64,000 nt of DNA from Snodgrassella alvi (GTDB taxonomy: Bacteria; Pseudomonadota; Gammaproteobacteria; Burkholderiales; Neisseriaceae), in the NCBI RefSeq assembly GCF_002777745.1, contig NZ_MEIO01000051.1, positions 1-64,000 on the forward strand, written 5' to 3'. This document shows positions 1 to 9,231 of this stretch, in pieces. The notes beneath the pieces are model-generated. The model was not told the DNA's origin. It was given only the letters and a program-made list of their open reading frames with translations, and ran no database searches. How positions within the stretch are numbered: the first letter of the stretch is position 1; each line of letters opens with the position of its first letter. Made by a program: the position numbers and the translations under genes.

Positions 1-1957
1 TATTGGCATTGACGTTACTTAAATCACCGGCCTGATTCAATGTGGAGGACAAAGTACTGAGGCTGGCGGCAGTAGATGTTGAAACGCTGAAAAGCTGTCC
101 GGCGTTAATCGCATCGGTAGAGTTTTCGCCAATATGCCCCGCAGCTACATTAGTAATTCTCTGTGCATTAGCGGTACCATGACTGGCATCGTAAGCAGTG
201 CCGTTCCATTGCAGAGCGTCTTTCTGCAAGTTAGCTACATTGTTATTTAAGCCATTAATGTTGCTGTTAATGGTATTGATATTGGCATTGACGTTACTTA
301 AATCACCGGCCTGATTCAATGTGGAGGACAAAGTACTGAGGCTGGCGGCGGTAGATGTTGAAACGCTGAAAAGCTGTCCGGCGTTAATCGCATCGGTGGA
401 GTTTTCGCCAATCTGCCCAGCGGCAACATTGGTAATTCTCTGTGCATTAGCGGTACCATGGCTGGCATCGTAAGCAGAGCCATTCCATTGCAATGCGTCT
501 TTCTGCAAGTTGGCTACATTGTTATTTAAGCCATTAATGTTGCTGTTAATGGTACTGATATTGGCATTGACGTTACTTAAATCACCGGCCTGATTCAATG
601 TAGAAGATAAAGTACTGAGGCTGGCGGCGGTAGATGTTGAAACGCTGAAAAGCTGTCCGGCGTTAATCGCATCGGTGGAGTTTTCGCCAATCTGCCCAGC
701 GGCAACATTGGTAATTCTCTGTGCATTAGCGGTACCATGGCTGGCATCGTAAGCAGAGCCGTTCCATTGCAGAGCATCTTTCTGTAAGTTGGCTACATTG
801 TTATTTAAGCCATTAAGATTGCTGTTTATTGCCGTAGATAAATTGGATAAACCGGTTGAAGTGGAGCTGGCCAGATTTTTTAATTGTGCCACGTTAACGG
901 CATCAGTATCGGCGGTACCGGCGGCCAGACCAGTTATTTGGCGGGTAATCTGGGTATTTGCATTGCCAATGGACACTGCTGCGGCGGTACTTTTCCATGT
1001 TGCAGACTGATTTTCTGTAGCTGTATTGGTGCCTGCCGGGTCATAGCCTTGAATACCGGCACTGGTATTAGCCAGAGAATCGCTACCCAGTGCCACTGCC
1101 TTTTCTACTGTGGCAATGGCATTAGCTCCCAAAGCAGTGGTGTTATCTTGCTGGGCGGCACTATTGAAACCAACGGCCACACTCCCTGCACCATCGGAAG
1201 TAGCCACGGAACCAAGCGCTAAACTTGCAGTGTTGGTAGCCTGAGCACCTACTCCGATTGCAACGGCAGTTGCGCCGGAGGCCAGTGCTGCTACGCCGAA
1301 AGCCTGAGCACCGCCAGCGGTGGCAGTTGCATTATTACCGAAGGCTGTTGAATAGTTACCTGTGGCATATGAGCCGCAACCGGATGCAAAGGAATACACA
1401 CCATAGGCTACGGGAAGTTTGTTTATATCTCCGCCAGTTGGGGTGCCCATGTAGCCGGATGAACCACTGGTATTTCCGCCAGTAGTACCGTCTCCAGTCC
1501 ATACTTGCTGACCGTTGCTGGTGCCATATGGGTTGCGGCCATTAAACGAACGATTCTGAGCAAAACGCAGGTATTCTTCCATGGCACTGATACCACCTGT
1601 TGTGATATTTCTGCGTCCGTTAACTTTGTCTGCACCACAAAAGTCATCATCACCAGCCAGAGCAATACTGCCGTGGCTGCCGGAAGCATAGCTGACGCCT
1701 GTGCCATTGGTACTTATATTAGAAGTACCGGTGATAGCCAGATTGGCAGCATAGGCTGGGGAAACTGCCTGCAATTGCAGTGCTAGTGTCGTAAGTGTGA
1801 GGCTGACAATTTTTTTCAGCCCAAATATATTTAATACATGTTTGACAAGTGGCAGTTCACAAACAGTATTCGACTTAGTTTTACTGTTTGCTAATTCTGA
1901 TGCAGCTACCCACGTTTGTGTATTTTCATTCCAGACATTACGGTAAACCTTGTTCAT
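1..1957 (-). CDS. Trimeric autotransporter adhesin (YadA/Hia-like), 5' part only
   Basis: A minus-strand frame opens at ATG 1957 (upstream AGGAG) and stays open to the left window edge, so the C-terminal membrane anchor lies outside. The start reads MNKVYRNVWNENTQTWVAA, an extended signal-peptide region typical of large type V secreted proteins, then a hydrophobic signal ending near PAYAAN. About residues 220-330 carry YadA-head-type repeats (FGNNATATAG, AIGVGAQATNTASLALG, AVGFNSAA, ALGANAIA, ALGSDSLA). A neck motif follows (QITGLAAGTADTDAVNVAQL), then coiled-coil stalk repeats. Members of the family form surface trimers that mediate host attachment and biofilm. Very low-GC DNA precedes the gene. 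The class is confident; the ligand cannot be told. Confidence 0.9.
   Translation of the reverse strand, partial: MNKVYRNVWNENTQTWVAASELANSKTKSNTVCELPLVKHVLNIFGLKKIVSLTLTTLALQLQAVSPAYAANLAITGTSNISTNGTGVSYASGSHGSIALAGDDDFCGADKVNGRRNITTGGISAMEEYLRFAQNRSFNGRNPYGTSNGQQVWTGDGTTGGNTSGSSGYMGTPTGGDINKLPVAYGVYSFASGCGSYATGNYSTAFGNNATATAGGAQAFGVAALASGATAVAIGVGAQATNTASLALGSVATSDGAGSVAVGFNSAAQQDNTTALGANAIATVEKAVALGSDSLANTSAGIQGYDPAGTNTATENQSATWKSTAAAVSIGNANTQITRQITGLAAGTADTDAVNVAQLKNLASSTSTGLSNLSTAINSNLNGLNNNVANLQKDALQWNGSAYDASHGTANAQRITNVAAGQIGENSTDAINAGQLFSVSTSTAASLSTLSSTLNQAGDLSNVNANISTINSNINGLNNNVANLQKDALQWNGSAYDASHGTANAQRITNVAAGQIGENSTDAINAGQLFSVSTSTAASLSTLSSTLNQAGDLSNVNANINTINSNINGLNNNVANLQKDALQWNGTAYDASHGTANAQRITNVAAGHIGENSTDAINAGQLFSVSTSTAASLSTLSSTLNQAGDLSNVNAN
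2..838 (-). repeat. Three tandem 279-bp in-frame repeats of the adhesin stalk
   Basis: The block beginning ATTGGCATTGACGTTACT recurs at positions 2, 281 and 560, an exact 279-bp period (93 codons). The first copies differ only by scattered single bases; the third diverges after about 820. Each unit encodes a coiled-coil segment (LNNNVANLQKDALQWNGSAY) plus a neck motif (AQRITNVAAGQI...DAINAGQL). Such near-identical repeats favour unequal recombination and hence stalk-length variation. The array continues past the window edge. Confidence 0.95.
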
Positions 1958-3067
1958 TGGTTTCTCCTGATTAAAGTTACATAACTAACAAACTCAACCT
2001 CTTTTACAAATAACTGTGTGTATTCATTACATCTGCTGGTTGTTTGAGCAAACTGGCAGATACATAAACAGATACTTAATAAGGATTAAAACTATCTGTA
2101 TATATTTTCAAACCATTTACACATCATTAAACGCAGTTACTTTTAAAGATTACGCTTGAAAAATAAAATCTTATAAAATATTAATTATTAATTATTAATA
2201 TTTTCATATTGGCGAAATAATTAACCTTTTGTTGTAACCTTTTGATGTAAACGTATATTTTTAAATTAAATCTTAATATTAAAATTAAAATTTTAACGAA
2301 TGAAAATATATTTATATTTGTAATATATTTAAGTAAACTTAATAATAATTAATATAAATATTAATAAAGAAAAGGGAATTAACTAATGACAAAAGTATCT
2401 TACAGAATAAAAAATGACTGAATGCAAAAAAGTATAATCATTGTGTTTGTTGGGTTACTTATCGGTTTGACTAACCATGAATTTATATTTTTGAATTAAA
2501 TCATGATGCTAATTGAAGTTAAAGGTACGTGATTAATTTTTTATTTATACCGGTAGCTATGCAGGCTGAAGTTAAAATAATATTAGACTGGTATTAAAAA
2601 GACATAGGATGACATAGGTATTTATTGGTTGCTTTTATGGCTATTGTCTGGAAATGCATAGTTAATGAATTTTTTGTTCCTGATAAGGTGTTTAAATGTT
2701 TGGATTTTTTGAATAGTTTATTTTGTTTGAAAAATATATTCTATAAAATTAGTTGACGCTAAAATGTCGTGTTTGGATAGTTACTAATGTATATCGGAAA
2801 GTTGTTTATTAGTTTAATATTCCAAATGAATAATATATTAATCTGATAAATTTTTTTTGGCTTAAATAATTTTTTTAAACAATATCTGTATTCGGCGGTT
2901 ATTTATTTTGACTTGAGATAAGCTCAAATTAACCTGCACAGTAGAATTTTTGTGATTAGCTTGTTGATTTAAATATTTAAATAATGGTTAGAAGGAAGGT
3001 TTAATTGGTTTGCCAGGCAGTGATGGGATGGTAAAAGCATCGATGGATACTGCGCTCAGATTCATGA
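1958..3067. other. AT-rich intergenic region between adhesin start and siderophore operon end
   Basis: About 1.1 kb with no credible ORF. It contains the adhesin's ribosome-binding site and presumably its promoter, within runs such as the TAAT-rich block near 2175-2215. No clear terminator hairpin, IS end or RNA gene was seen. The low GC compared with both flanks suits an upstream regulatory region that binds silencing proteins, but that is inference. Confidence 0.6.
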
Positions 3068-3835
3068 TTAAACCCCCAGTGTGGCGCCGCCATCGACGAC
3101 GATTTCCTGCATGGTTATCTGGGCAGCCTGTTCGGAGAGCAGGAAGGAAACGGTATTGGCTATGTCTGCGGGCTGTGCCAGTTTTCTGAGGGGAATGCCG
3201 AGGCGGTACTGGTTTAGGTCGCCATTGATTATGCTGGCTGGTGGCTGGTTGTCTGGCCACAGTTGTTGCTGCATGGCGGTGTGTGTGGAGCCGGGGGAAA
3301 CGATGTTGACGCGTACGTATGGGGCTACTTCTAATGCCAGATTGCGGCAGAAGTGGCTGAGGGCGGCTTTGGTGGTGGCATACAGGCCTAGCTGGGTGCG
3401 GGGCATACGGGCGCTGTTGGAGCTGACGGTAACGATGCTGCCGTGTTGTTGCTGATGGAAATGTCGAGCTAAATGCTGGCTGATGAAGATGGGTGCTAGC
3501 AGGTTTACGTTCAGGCTGCTTTGCCATTGTGTTTCTGTGGCATTGAGCAGGGGGGTAAGTATGAGTATGCCGGCAACGTTGACTAAACCGGTAATGTGGT
3601 GTTGGGCGATAAGGGTATTGAGCAGGATTTGGGTTTCTTCGAAGTCGGTTATGTTCTGACTAACGCCAAGCCAGTGGTGCTGATATTGGGGCGCTATCAT
3701 TTGCTGTACTGGCCAGTTTGCCGGGGCTGGCTGTTTGTCGATGCCGATAACATGGTAGTTTTGTTGAAGTAGTTTGCTGACTACGGCGGCGCCGATGCCT
3801 TGTGCTGCGCCGGTAACGATGGTGGCGGATTGCAT
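3068..3835 (-). CDS. entA: 2,3-dihydro-2,3-dihydroxybenzoate dehydrogenase
   Basis: Short-chain dehydrogenase of 255 residues that oxidises 2,3-dihydro-DHB to 2,3-dihydroxybenzoate (DHB), the last step of catechol synthesis for siderophores. The N-terminal NAD-binding motif is TGAAQGIGAAV and the catalytic YxxxK is YATTK; the NVAGI and NIVSPGST motifs are also present. The start is placed at MQSATIV because an AGGA site lies just upstream and the longer frame would overlap the previous gene. It directly follows the isochorismate synthase (22-bp gap) and is the promoter-distal gene of the island. In Acinetobacter the entA function is encoded outside the acinetobactin cluster, so its presence here is a difference. 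Confidence 0.9.
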   Translation of the reverse strand: MQSATIVTGAAQGIGAAVVSKLLQQNYHVIGIDKQPAPANWPVQQMIAPQYQHHWLGVSQNITDFEETQILLNTLIAQHHITGLVNVAGILILTPLLNATETQWQSSLNVNLLAPIFISQHLARHFHQQQHGSIVTVSSNSARMPRTQLGLYATTKAALSHFCRNLALEVAPYVRVNIVSPGSTHTAMQQQLWPDNQPPASIINGDLNQYRLGIPLRKLAQPADIANTVSFLLSEQAAQITMQEIVVDGGATLGV

Positions 3836-3857
3836 TTTGGTTTTTCCTAAGTCGGGG

Positions 3858-5024
3858 TTATTGCTGCTGAAAGACGTTGAGCATGGTTTGCATTTTGGCT
3901 TCGGTTTCTTGCCATTCTGTTGCTGCCTCGGAGCCTTTAACGATGCCGGCACCGGCATACAGGCGGATTTTGTTGTGATTTAGCAGACCATTGCGGATGG
4001 TAACTACCCATTCGCCATTGCCGCTGGCGTCCATCCAGCCATTCAGGCCGCTGTAGTAGTGGCGGTTGTAGCCTTCATGGGTAAGGATAAACTGTCTGGC
4101 TGTTGCGGTGGGGGTACCGCATACGGCGGGGGTGGGGTGCAGATGTAAGGCCAGATTCAGGGCATTGGGGGCGTTGTTTTTCAACTGTCCTTGAAAGACG
4201 GAAGATAGGTGAAACATGGTGGAGGTGGTGAGGATGTCGGGTGTTTCCGATGTGCTGAACTGGCTGCAATAGCTGCTGAGCTTTTGCCGGATATTGTCTA
4301 TGACAAGCTGGTGTTCGTGCCGGTCTTTGGCAGACTGATAAAGATCGGTTTTGCTTTGGCTGTTTTGTTCAGTGCAGCCGGAACGTGGTCGCGAACCGGC
4401 CAGTGGGTTGCTGCGTATCTGTTGGTGCTGGCGTGATAGTAGTAATTCGGGGCTGGCGCCAAAAATATACTGGTTTTCTTCTATTGGAATGAGAAAATTA
4501 TAGGCCTCGGGATTTTGTTTCACCAGTGTGTTGAATAAGTGTTCTGGATTGTGCTGCTGGTTGAATTCAAATTCTGTTGCCTGCGACAGGACGATTTTCT
4601 GTATTTTATCGTTTTCTATGGCGTTTAAGGCTAGCTGTACGCTGTGCTCAAATGTCTGCCGTTCTACCAGTGCTTTTTTGTGTATGAGAGTGGTAGGTGT
4701 TGCGGGTATGTGGGAAGTGTGGTTATGGGGGATGGTTGGTGGGGTTTTGTCAAAATCGCTGTAAAAGTTCAATGTGCCTTTCTGGGTGGTGTCAAATGGA
4801 ATGGCGGCGATGAGAATGGGGTTGGGATGGCCTTGTGCTTTGATGTAGTTAAAGCAGTCGGCAATTTGCTGATTGCAAGCGCTATGGGGGGTGACGGGCA
4901 TGTGGATTTTGTGGATAAGATGTCGGGCGCTGATGTGGTGATGCCTGCTGGCAAAACAGGCAATCTGATTCTGATGGTTTGAGCGGAGATGTTGAGATGT
5001 GCTGCTGTATTCTTTGGTTGTCAT
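3858..5024 (-). CDS. entC: Isochorismate synthase (EntC/DhbC/BasJ-like)
   Basis: A 388-residue chorismate-utilising enzyme converting chorismate to isochorismate, the entry step to DHB. Family signatures are visible: IQKIVLSQATE in the first half, PEAYNFLI, FGASPELL, NPLAGSRPRSG, LTTSTMFHLSS, LHPTPAVCGTP and a C-terminal YYSGLNGW then RLYAGAGIVKGS. The start ATG has a good AGGAAA site. A Fur-box-like sequence lies 75-93 bp upstream in the gap after the PPTase gene, so entC-entA probably has its own iron-regulated promoter. Confidence 0.93.
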   Translation of the reverse strand: MTTKEYSSTSQHLRSNHQNQIACFASRHHHISARHLIHKIHMPVTPHSACNQQIADCFNYIKAQGHPNPILIAAIPFDTTQKGTLNFYSDFDKTPPTIPHNHTSHIPATPTTLIHKKALVERQTFEHSVQLALNAIENDKIQKIVLSQATEFEFNQQHNPEHLFNTLVKQNPEAYNFLIPIEENQYIFGASPELLLSRQHQQIRSNPLAGSRPRSGCTEQNSQSKTDLYQSAKDRHEHQLVIDNIRQKLSSYCSQFSTSETPDILTTSTMFHLSSVFQGQLKNNAPNALNLALHLHPTPAVCGTPTATARQFILTHEGYNRHYYSGLNGWMDASGNGEWVVTIRNGLLNHNKIRLYAGAGIVKGSEAATEWQETEAKMQTMLNVFQQQ

Positions 5025-5098
5025 TTTTGTTTCCTGTGGACATGGGTGCGGTCAATAAGATGTAGATGGGTCAGGCTATGTAGTTCTTTTATATTAAT

Positions 5099-5117
5099 GC
5101 AAATAGTTATCATTATC
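5099..5117 (-). promoter_or_regulatory. Fur box upstream of entC-entA
   Basis: On the minus strand the site reads GATAATGATAACTATTTGC, matching 15 of 19 positions of the consensus GATAATGATAATCATTATC. It sits in the 156-bp gap upstream of entC, where a promoter is expected. This implies iron-dependent repression of the DHB genes. Confidence 0.8.
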
Positions 5118-5180
5118 AATTATTATGTTGTGTATAAATATGTTTTGTCTGAATTGGGAAAAATTTGCTACAGGTCTGAC

Positions 5181-5969
5181 TTAAATATATGCAATTGTGA
5201 TTATTTGTTTTTTTGTGCTGTTGAAAAATACTTTTGCTGTTTGCGGTATTTTGTGCTGCTCGGATGTATGAATGTGAAAATGCAGGTACTGGCTGCTGCT
5301 GGGCTGGTAAGTGATGGCGGTGAAGTTAATCAGGGTTTGATGTTTATGAAAATAGGCTTTGATGATGCTTTCTTTGGCGGAAAAAAGCAGTAATGCTTGT
5401 TGTGGCAGGCTGATGTTGTGTGTTGTGAGGTGTTGTAATTCTTGTGGCTGAAGAAATAGTGCCAGTATGGTTTTATTGTTGTGGATGATGTGCTGATGCT
5501 GCTGATGTTCGATATCAATACCTAGATAGCGATGTGCTGGTTGTTTTTTGTGGGCGCAGGCGATGGCCAGACATTGGTGTTTGTTACTGCTGTGGCTGAG
5601 GCTGCCTTGCAGTGGTTCTGGGAAAAGCGGCTGCCCCTGTGCCCCTGATTCAAGGGTAAAGCTGCTGTAGCCATAAGGCTGCAAGGCATATTGTGCAGCC
5701 AGTCTGCCCGCTACAAATTCGAGCTGGCGCTTGTGCTTGCTGTGTTGTATGGTTTCTGGCAGATGTATGCTGAATGTCCGGCAAAGTTTATGCAGGGCTG
5801 AGATGCTAATAGGCTGCATGCGTATCTGATGTATGGTGCTGTAGCCGATGCTCAGTTTGTGATGGCTGAATAATGTTGGCTGTTGAATATCTGCTGTAAT
5901 TGTTTTAACTCTGCTGACAGGGTGGTCATGTGGATGCAGTGCTATGCTTGGCTTAGATATTAATGTCAT
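5181..5969 (-). CDS. 4'-phosphopantetheinyl transferase, siderophore type (EntD/BasI-like)
   Basis: About 262 residues. It should transfer 4'-phosphopantetheine from CoA to carrier-domain serines of the NRPS proteins in this island. The magnesium/CoA-binding motifs are GIDIE and FSAKESIIKAYF, with the basic motif AGRLAAQYAL upstream, as in Sfp/EntD proteins. The start is set at MTLISKP (5969) with AAGG upstream, 25 bp after the transporter stop; a longer frame would overlap the transporter gene. Its position matches basI of the acinetobactin cluster, except that no basH thioesterase gene follows. Likely targets here are the ArCP of EntB and the single intact PCP (Ser221) of the 22719 gene. 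Confidence 0.85.
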   Translation of the reverse strand: MTLISKPSIALHPHDHPVSRVKTITADIQQPTLFSHHKLSIGYSTIHQIRMQPISISALHKLCRTFSIHLPETIQHSKHKRQLEFVAGRLAAQYALQPYGYSSFTLESGAQGQPLFPEPLQGSLSHSSNKHQCLAIACAHKKQPAHRYLGIDIEHQQHQHIIHNNKTILALFLQPQELQHLTTHNISLPQQALLLFSAKESIIKAYFHKHQTLINFTAITYQPSSSQYLHFHIHTSEQHKIPQTAKVFFNSTKKQIITIAYI

Positions 5970-5994
5970 AAATAGCCTTGTTTTTATGCGGCCG

Positions 5995-7578
5995 TTATCT
6001 GGATAAATCCAGAGTATGGGTAGGCTGCCACGGGGCGGCGCTGCGATGGGATACAAAAATCAGGGTCTGGGATTGTGCAAGGATGGTTTGAATCAGTTGT
6101 TGCTCGGTGCTTTCATCCAATGCTGAGGTGGCTTCGTCCAGAATGAGTATGGGCGCATGTTTAATCAGGGCACGGGCAATGGCTACGCGCTGTTGTTCGC
6201 CACCGGAAAGGGCTGAACCTTGCTGGCCAACGCTTTGGTGAATGCCTTCGTCTGCGCGGTCAATAATTTGTCCCAGCGCGCATTGGCGGGCGATGGCTTC
6301 GATTTCGGCATCGCTGGCATCGAAACGGCCAATGCGGATATTGTCTGCCAGTGTGCCGGTAAAAATAATCGGATTCTGGGCTACATAGGCCATATTTGCT
6401 GTCAGTGTCTGTGGGGACAGTTGTGGCAGGGCGATGCCATCTAGCTGGATTGCTCCTTGTACTGGATCATCAAAACGCATGCACAGTTGCAGCAATGTGC
6501 TTTTGCCGCAGCCACTTTCTCCGGCCACATGTACGCGGGCACCAATAGGAATATCCAGAGTCACCGCTGTTGAATCGGGAATATATACTAGGTTATGCAA
6601 TGACAGGTGTGGTTGCTGTGGGATGCGTGTTCTGCCAGCTTGCGGCAAAACTGGCGGGTGAGTGAGCTGTTGGAAATGGCGCAGGGAGCTGATTAAGTCG
6701 TTAATGTTTAAGCCCGCTGTGGCCAATGCGCTTAATGGTGCGCCGGCACGTCCCATTAGTAGGAGTGCAGCCAATATCAGGCGGTTATTGTTCTGACCGG
6801 ACAGGATGCTGTACATCGCTATACCAGCCATGGGCAATATATTGGCTAGGGTTGCAATCAGGGTAGCCCATGCGGCACTGCGATTAATTTTGTTTAACAG
6901 GCTTTCTTGTTGTGTCCAGTTTTGCTGGATGGAATTGAGCGCACGTATGGGGCCGGCCGCTGTACGCAATAGGGAGAGGTGCTCTACCAGTTCGATTGTG
7001 GCGGTGGTGCTGTCCAGCTCGGCCTGATGGCGCTGGGCATCGGTTTTGTTTAGGGCATACTGTGCCCATAGCTGCATGATTAATGATAATAAAATTAGTG
7101 TTATTGCCACCAGCATCATGCTTGTGTCAGCGACAAAGGCCAGCCCGATGCAGATAAACAGAGGCAGGCAGGGGGCATGTAGAAAGGTTTGTAGCTGATG
7201 CGCCGGAATGCTCATGAAGTTGGGAATTTCCTGTCCGGCGGTTTTGCTGATGATGGCACGGCGTTGATCGTTAAACCAGGAAAGTTTGGCGCTGGACAGG
7301 GAGCGCCCTAGTGCAGCAAATAAATCACCGGCCAGCCGTACGCCGGTAAGAAAGCCGTTGCGGGTAACCAGTACGGTGATGAGGATGGTGATAAGTGCGA
7401 TGGTGAGTACCCATACGGGCTGCTGCTGATGCACTATGGCTAGAGCGAGTATGGTATAGGCACAGGCTTCCAGTGCGGCAACCAGTACCCAGCCAATGCT
7501 TACGCCAATCAGGCGTGGTCTGGCGGCTGTCGGTATGGCTTCAAATAGGGGGCGATTTGGGGGACTGGCTGCATTCAT
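5995..7578 (-). CDS. ABC half-transporter, siderophore exporter subunit (BarB/YbtQ-like)
   Basis: A 527-residue fusion of a six-helix membrane domain (about residues 1-320) and an ATPase domain. Walker A is GESGCGKST, the signature LSGGEQQR and Walker B LILDEATSALD. Its start overlaps the stop of the adjacent half-transporter by 4 bp (ATGA) with a GGAG site, so the two are translationally coupled and likely form a heterodimer. By position they equal BarA/BarB, assigned to acinetobactin export; the related YbtP/YbtQ and IrtAB pairs act in siderophore import. Direction is therefore inferred from synteny only. Confidence 0.85.
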   Translation of the reverse strand: MNAASPPNRPLFEAIPTAARPRLIGVSIGWVLVAALEACAYTILALAIVHQQQPVWVLTIALITILITVLVTRNGFLTGVRLAGDLFAALGRSLSSAKLSWFNDQRRAIISKTAGQEIPNFMSIPAHQLQTFLHAPCLPLFICIGLAFVADTSMMLVAITLILLSLIMQLWAQYALNKTDAQRHQAELDSTTATIELVEHLSLLRTAAGPIRALNSIQQNWTQQESLLNKINRSAAWATLIATLANILPMAGIAMYSILSGQNNNRLILAALLLMGRAGAPLSALATAGLNINDLISSLRHFQQLTHPPVLPQAGRTRIPQQPHLSLHNLVYIPDSTAVTLDIPIGARVHVAGESGCGKSTLLQLCMRFDDPVQGAIQLDGIALPQLSPQTLTANMAYVAQNPIIFTGTLADNIRIGRFDASDAEIEAIARQCALGQIIDRADEGIHQSVGQQGSALSGGEQQRVAIARALIKHAPILILDEATSALDESTEQQLIQTILAQSQTLIFVSHRSAAPWQPTHTLDLSR

Positions 7579-9176
7579 GCTTCGCTCCTTAAATTATGTA
7601 ATACCAGTTGTGTATCGGCCTTGTCGGCCAGTGCCTGCTGGTGGGTAACCACGATGATGGTTTTATGCGCAGTTCTGGCCAGTTCACTCAGTGTCTGAAA
7701 AATGGCCAGTGCATGCTGGTTATCAAGGGCACTGGTTGGTTCATCCAGTAAGATTATTCTGGCTTCGCTAAGAAAGGCACGGGCAATGTTGATACGCTGT
7801 TTTTCGCCACCGGACAGGGTTGTAGCCGGTGTGGATAAGTCTACGTTCAGTTGTGCTTTGGCCAGTGCCTGCTGCATGGTCTCATCGCTGGCTTCAGGGG
7901 CAGTAAGCGCCAGATTGCTGCGCACGCTGCTGTCGAGAACATCGTAGCCTTGTGGGATAAGTAGTATCAGCTGCTGGCGTGTGTCTTCATGTAGTGCAGC
8001 CACTTCAGTATGTCCTAGCTCGATATTGCCTGAGGTTGGGGATGTTAGTCCGGCTAGAGCATTTAATAAGGTGGTTTTGCCTGCGCCACTGGAACCGGTG
8101 ATGGCGGTAAGGGCATTGGCGGGAAAGGTGAAGCTGAGCTGATGCCAGACTGGTTTCTCTTCCTGAATCAGGCTGATATTGTGAATGGCAAGGGTCGGCG
8201 GCTGTTTGATTTGTCGGATGTTGCCAGAGGGCAGCAGGGGCTGCTGTAAAAATTCGGCCAGACGTTTGGCGGCAGCACGTCCGGCTCGGATGTAGTCAAT
8301 GCCATGACCCAGACGTAATGTTGGTGTGACAATGGCCAGACTGAATAACAGGGTAGCAGCCAGTGTGGTGGTGTCATGGGAATAGCTGACCCAGTAGGCA
8401 ATGGCGAAGGTGGCAACTGCCTGTAGCAGGGCAACGGCAATGGATGCAGGGGTGGCCACTTTGGCTACCCAGCCCACCATATCGCGGGTAAACCGCTCAG
8501 TAGCCTGTGTATAGGTGGTAAGTGCACTGGAATGCTGGCCATAGATGCGATATACAGGAATGCCACGTACATATTCATCGGCTTTGTTGATGATATCGAG
8601 CATTACTTGCATGCGTGCAGTGCCATCGCGCCGGGTCATATATGGGATGATAAGGAGGTAATACAGGGAGGCAATGAAGCCCGGCAGTAGAACCCATAGT
8701 GCTGCCAGTCCAATAAAATAAATCAGGATGCCGGTGGATAACAGCGGGATGACTGTGAAGACGGCTATTTCAGCGGGTAAGTGTGCCAGCATATGGTGCA
8801 GGCTGCCGATGTCATCGGTCATTAGCTGTTTGAGTGTCTGCTCATTTTGTCTGGCAAGTGTATTCATGGGCAGACGGATTAAATGCTGTGCCACGCTGCG
8901 GCGCAGTGTCGCTGCAAAGCGACTTTCTGCCTGATGTGCCAGCCAGGAAGACCATGCGGTAAACACGGCGGCTACAAGCCAGCAAAGCAGTGCATATGCT
9001 AGCCAGTGCCATGTGCTGTGACCGATAAACTTAACTATAAACCACAGTGCTGCCAGCATGGCAATGCCGGCAAACACCGCCGCCAGTGTGCCGCCTGTAA
9101 GTCCGGGTAAGGCCACACGCCATTGATGCTTCAGATTCGGCTGGGTGTTCTGGCTGGAGACGTTTAAATCATTCAT
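7575..9176 (-). CDS. ABC half-transporter, siderophore exporter subunit (BarA/YbtP-like)
   Basis: A 533-residue membrane domain plus ATPase, partner of the next gene. Several hydrophobic helices precede the nucleotide-binding domain with Walker A GSSGAGKTT, signature LSGGEKQR and Walker B ILLDEPTSALD. It starts 55 bp after the entB stop in the same operon. No periplasmic binding partner is linked to this pair; a separate FecCD-type importer lies at 18.6-22.3 kb, which supports an export role for this one. Confidence 0.85.
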   Translation of the reverse strand: MNDLNVSSQNTQPNLKHQWRVALPGLTGGTLAAVFAGIAMLAALWFIVKFIGHSTWHWLAYALLCWLVAAVFTAWSSWLAHQAESRFAATLRRSVAQHLIRLPMNTLARQNEQTLKQLMTDDIGSLHHMLAHLPAEIAVFTVIPLLSTGILIYFIGLAALWVLLPGFIASLYYLLIIPYMTRRDGTARMQVMLDIINKADEYVRGIPVYRIYGQHSSALTTYTQATERFTRDMVGWVAKVATPASIAVALLQAVATFAIAYWVSYSHDTTTLAATLLFSLAIVTPTLRLGHGIDYIRAGRAAAKRLAEFLQQPLLPSGNIRQIKQPPTLAIHNISLIQEEKPVWHQLSFTFPANALTAITGSSGAGKTTLLNALAGLTSPTSGNIELGHTEVAALHEDTRQQLILLIPQGYDVLDSSVRSNLALTAPEASDETMQQALAKAQLNVDLSTPATTLSGGEKQRINIARAFLSEARIILLDEPTSALDNQHALAIFQTLSELARTAHKTIIVVTHQQALADKADTQLVLHNLRSEA

Positions 9177-9231
9177 GTTTTGTTTCCCAAATGCTTGTTT
9201 ACAAGCTCTGGCTATCTATTGCTGATGATTA

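Noticed and set aside
1-838. CRISPR-like array
   Set aside because: The repeats are 279 bp, in frame, without spacers, and code for adhesin stalk modules.
2988-3527. 179-codon minus-strand ORF overlapping entA
   Set aside because: It is an out-of-frame shadow of entA with low-complexity His/Arg/Pro content.
4899-4915. TGTGGATAA DnaA-box sequence in entC
   Set aside because: Single box inside a gene; perfect boxes also occur by chance in zipA, galU and a transporter gene.
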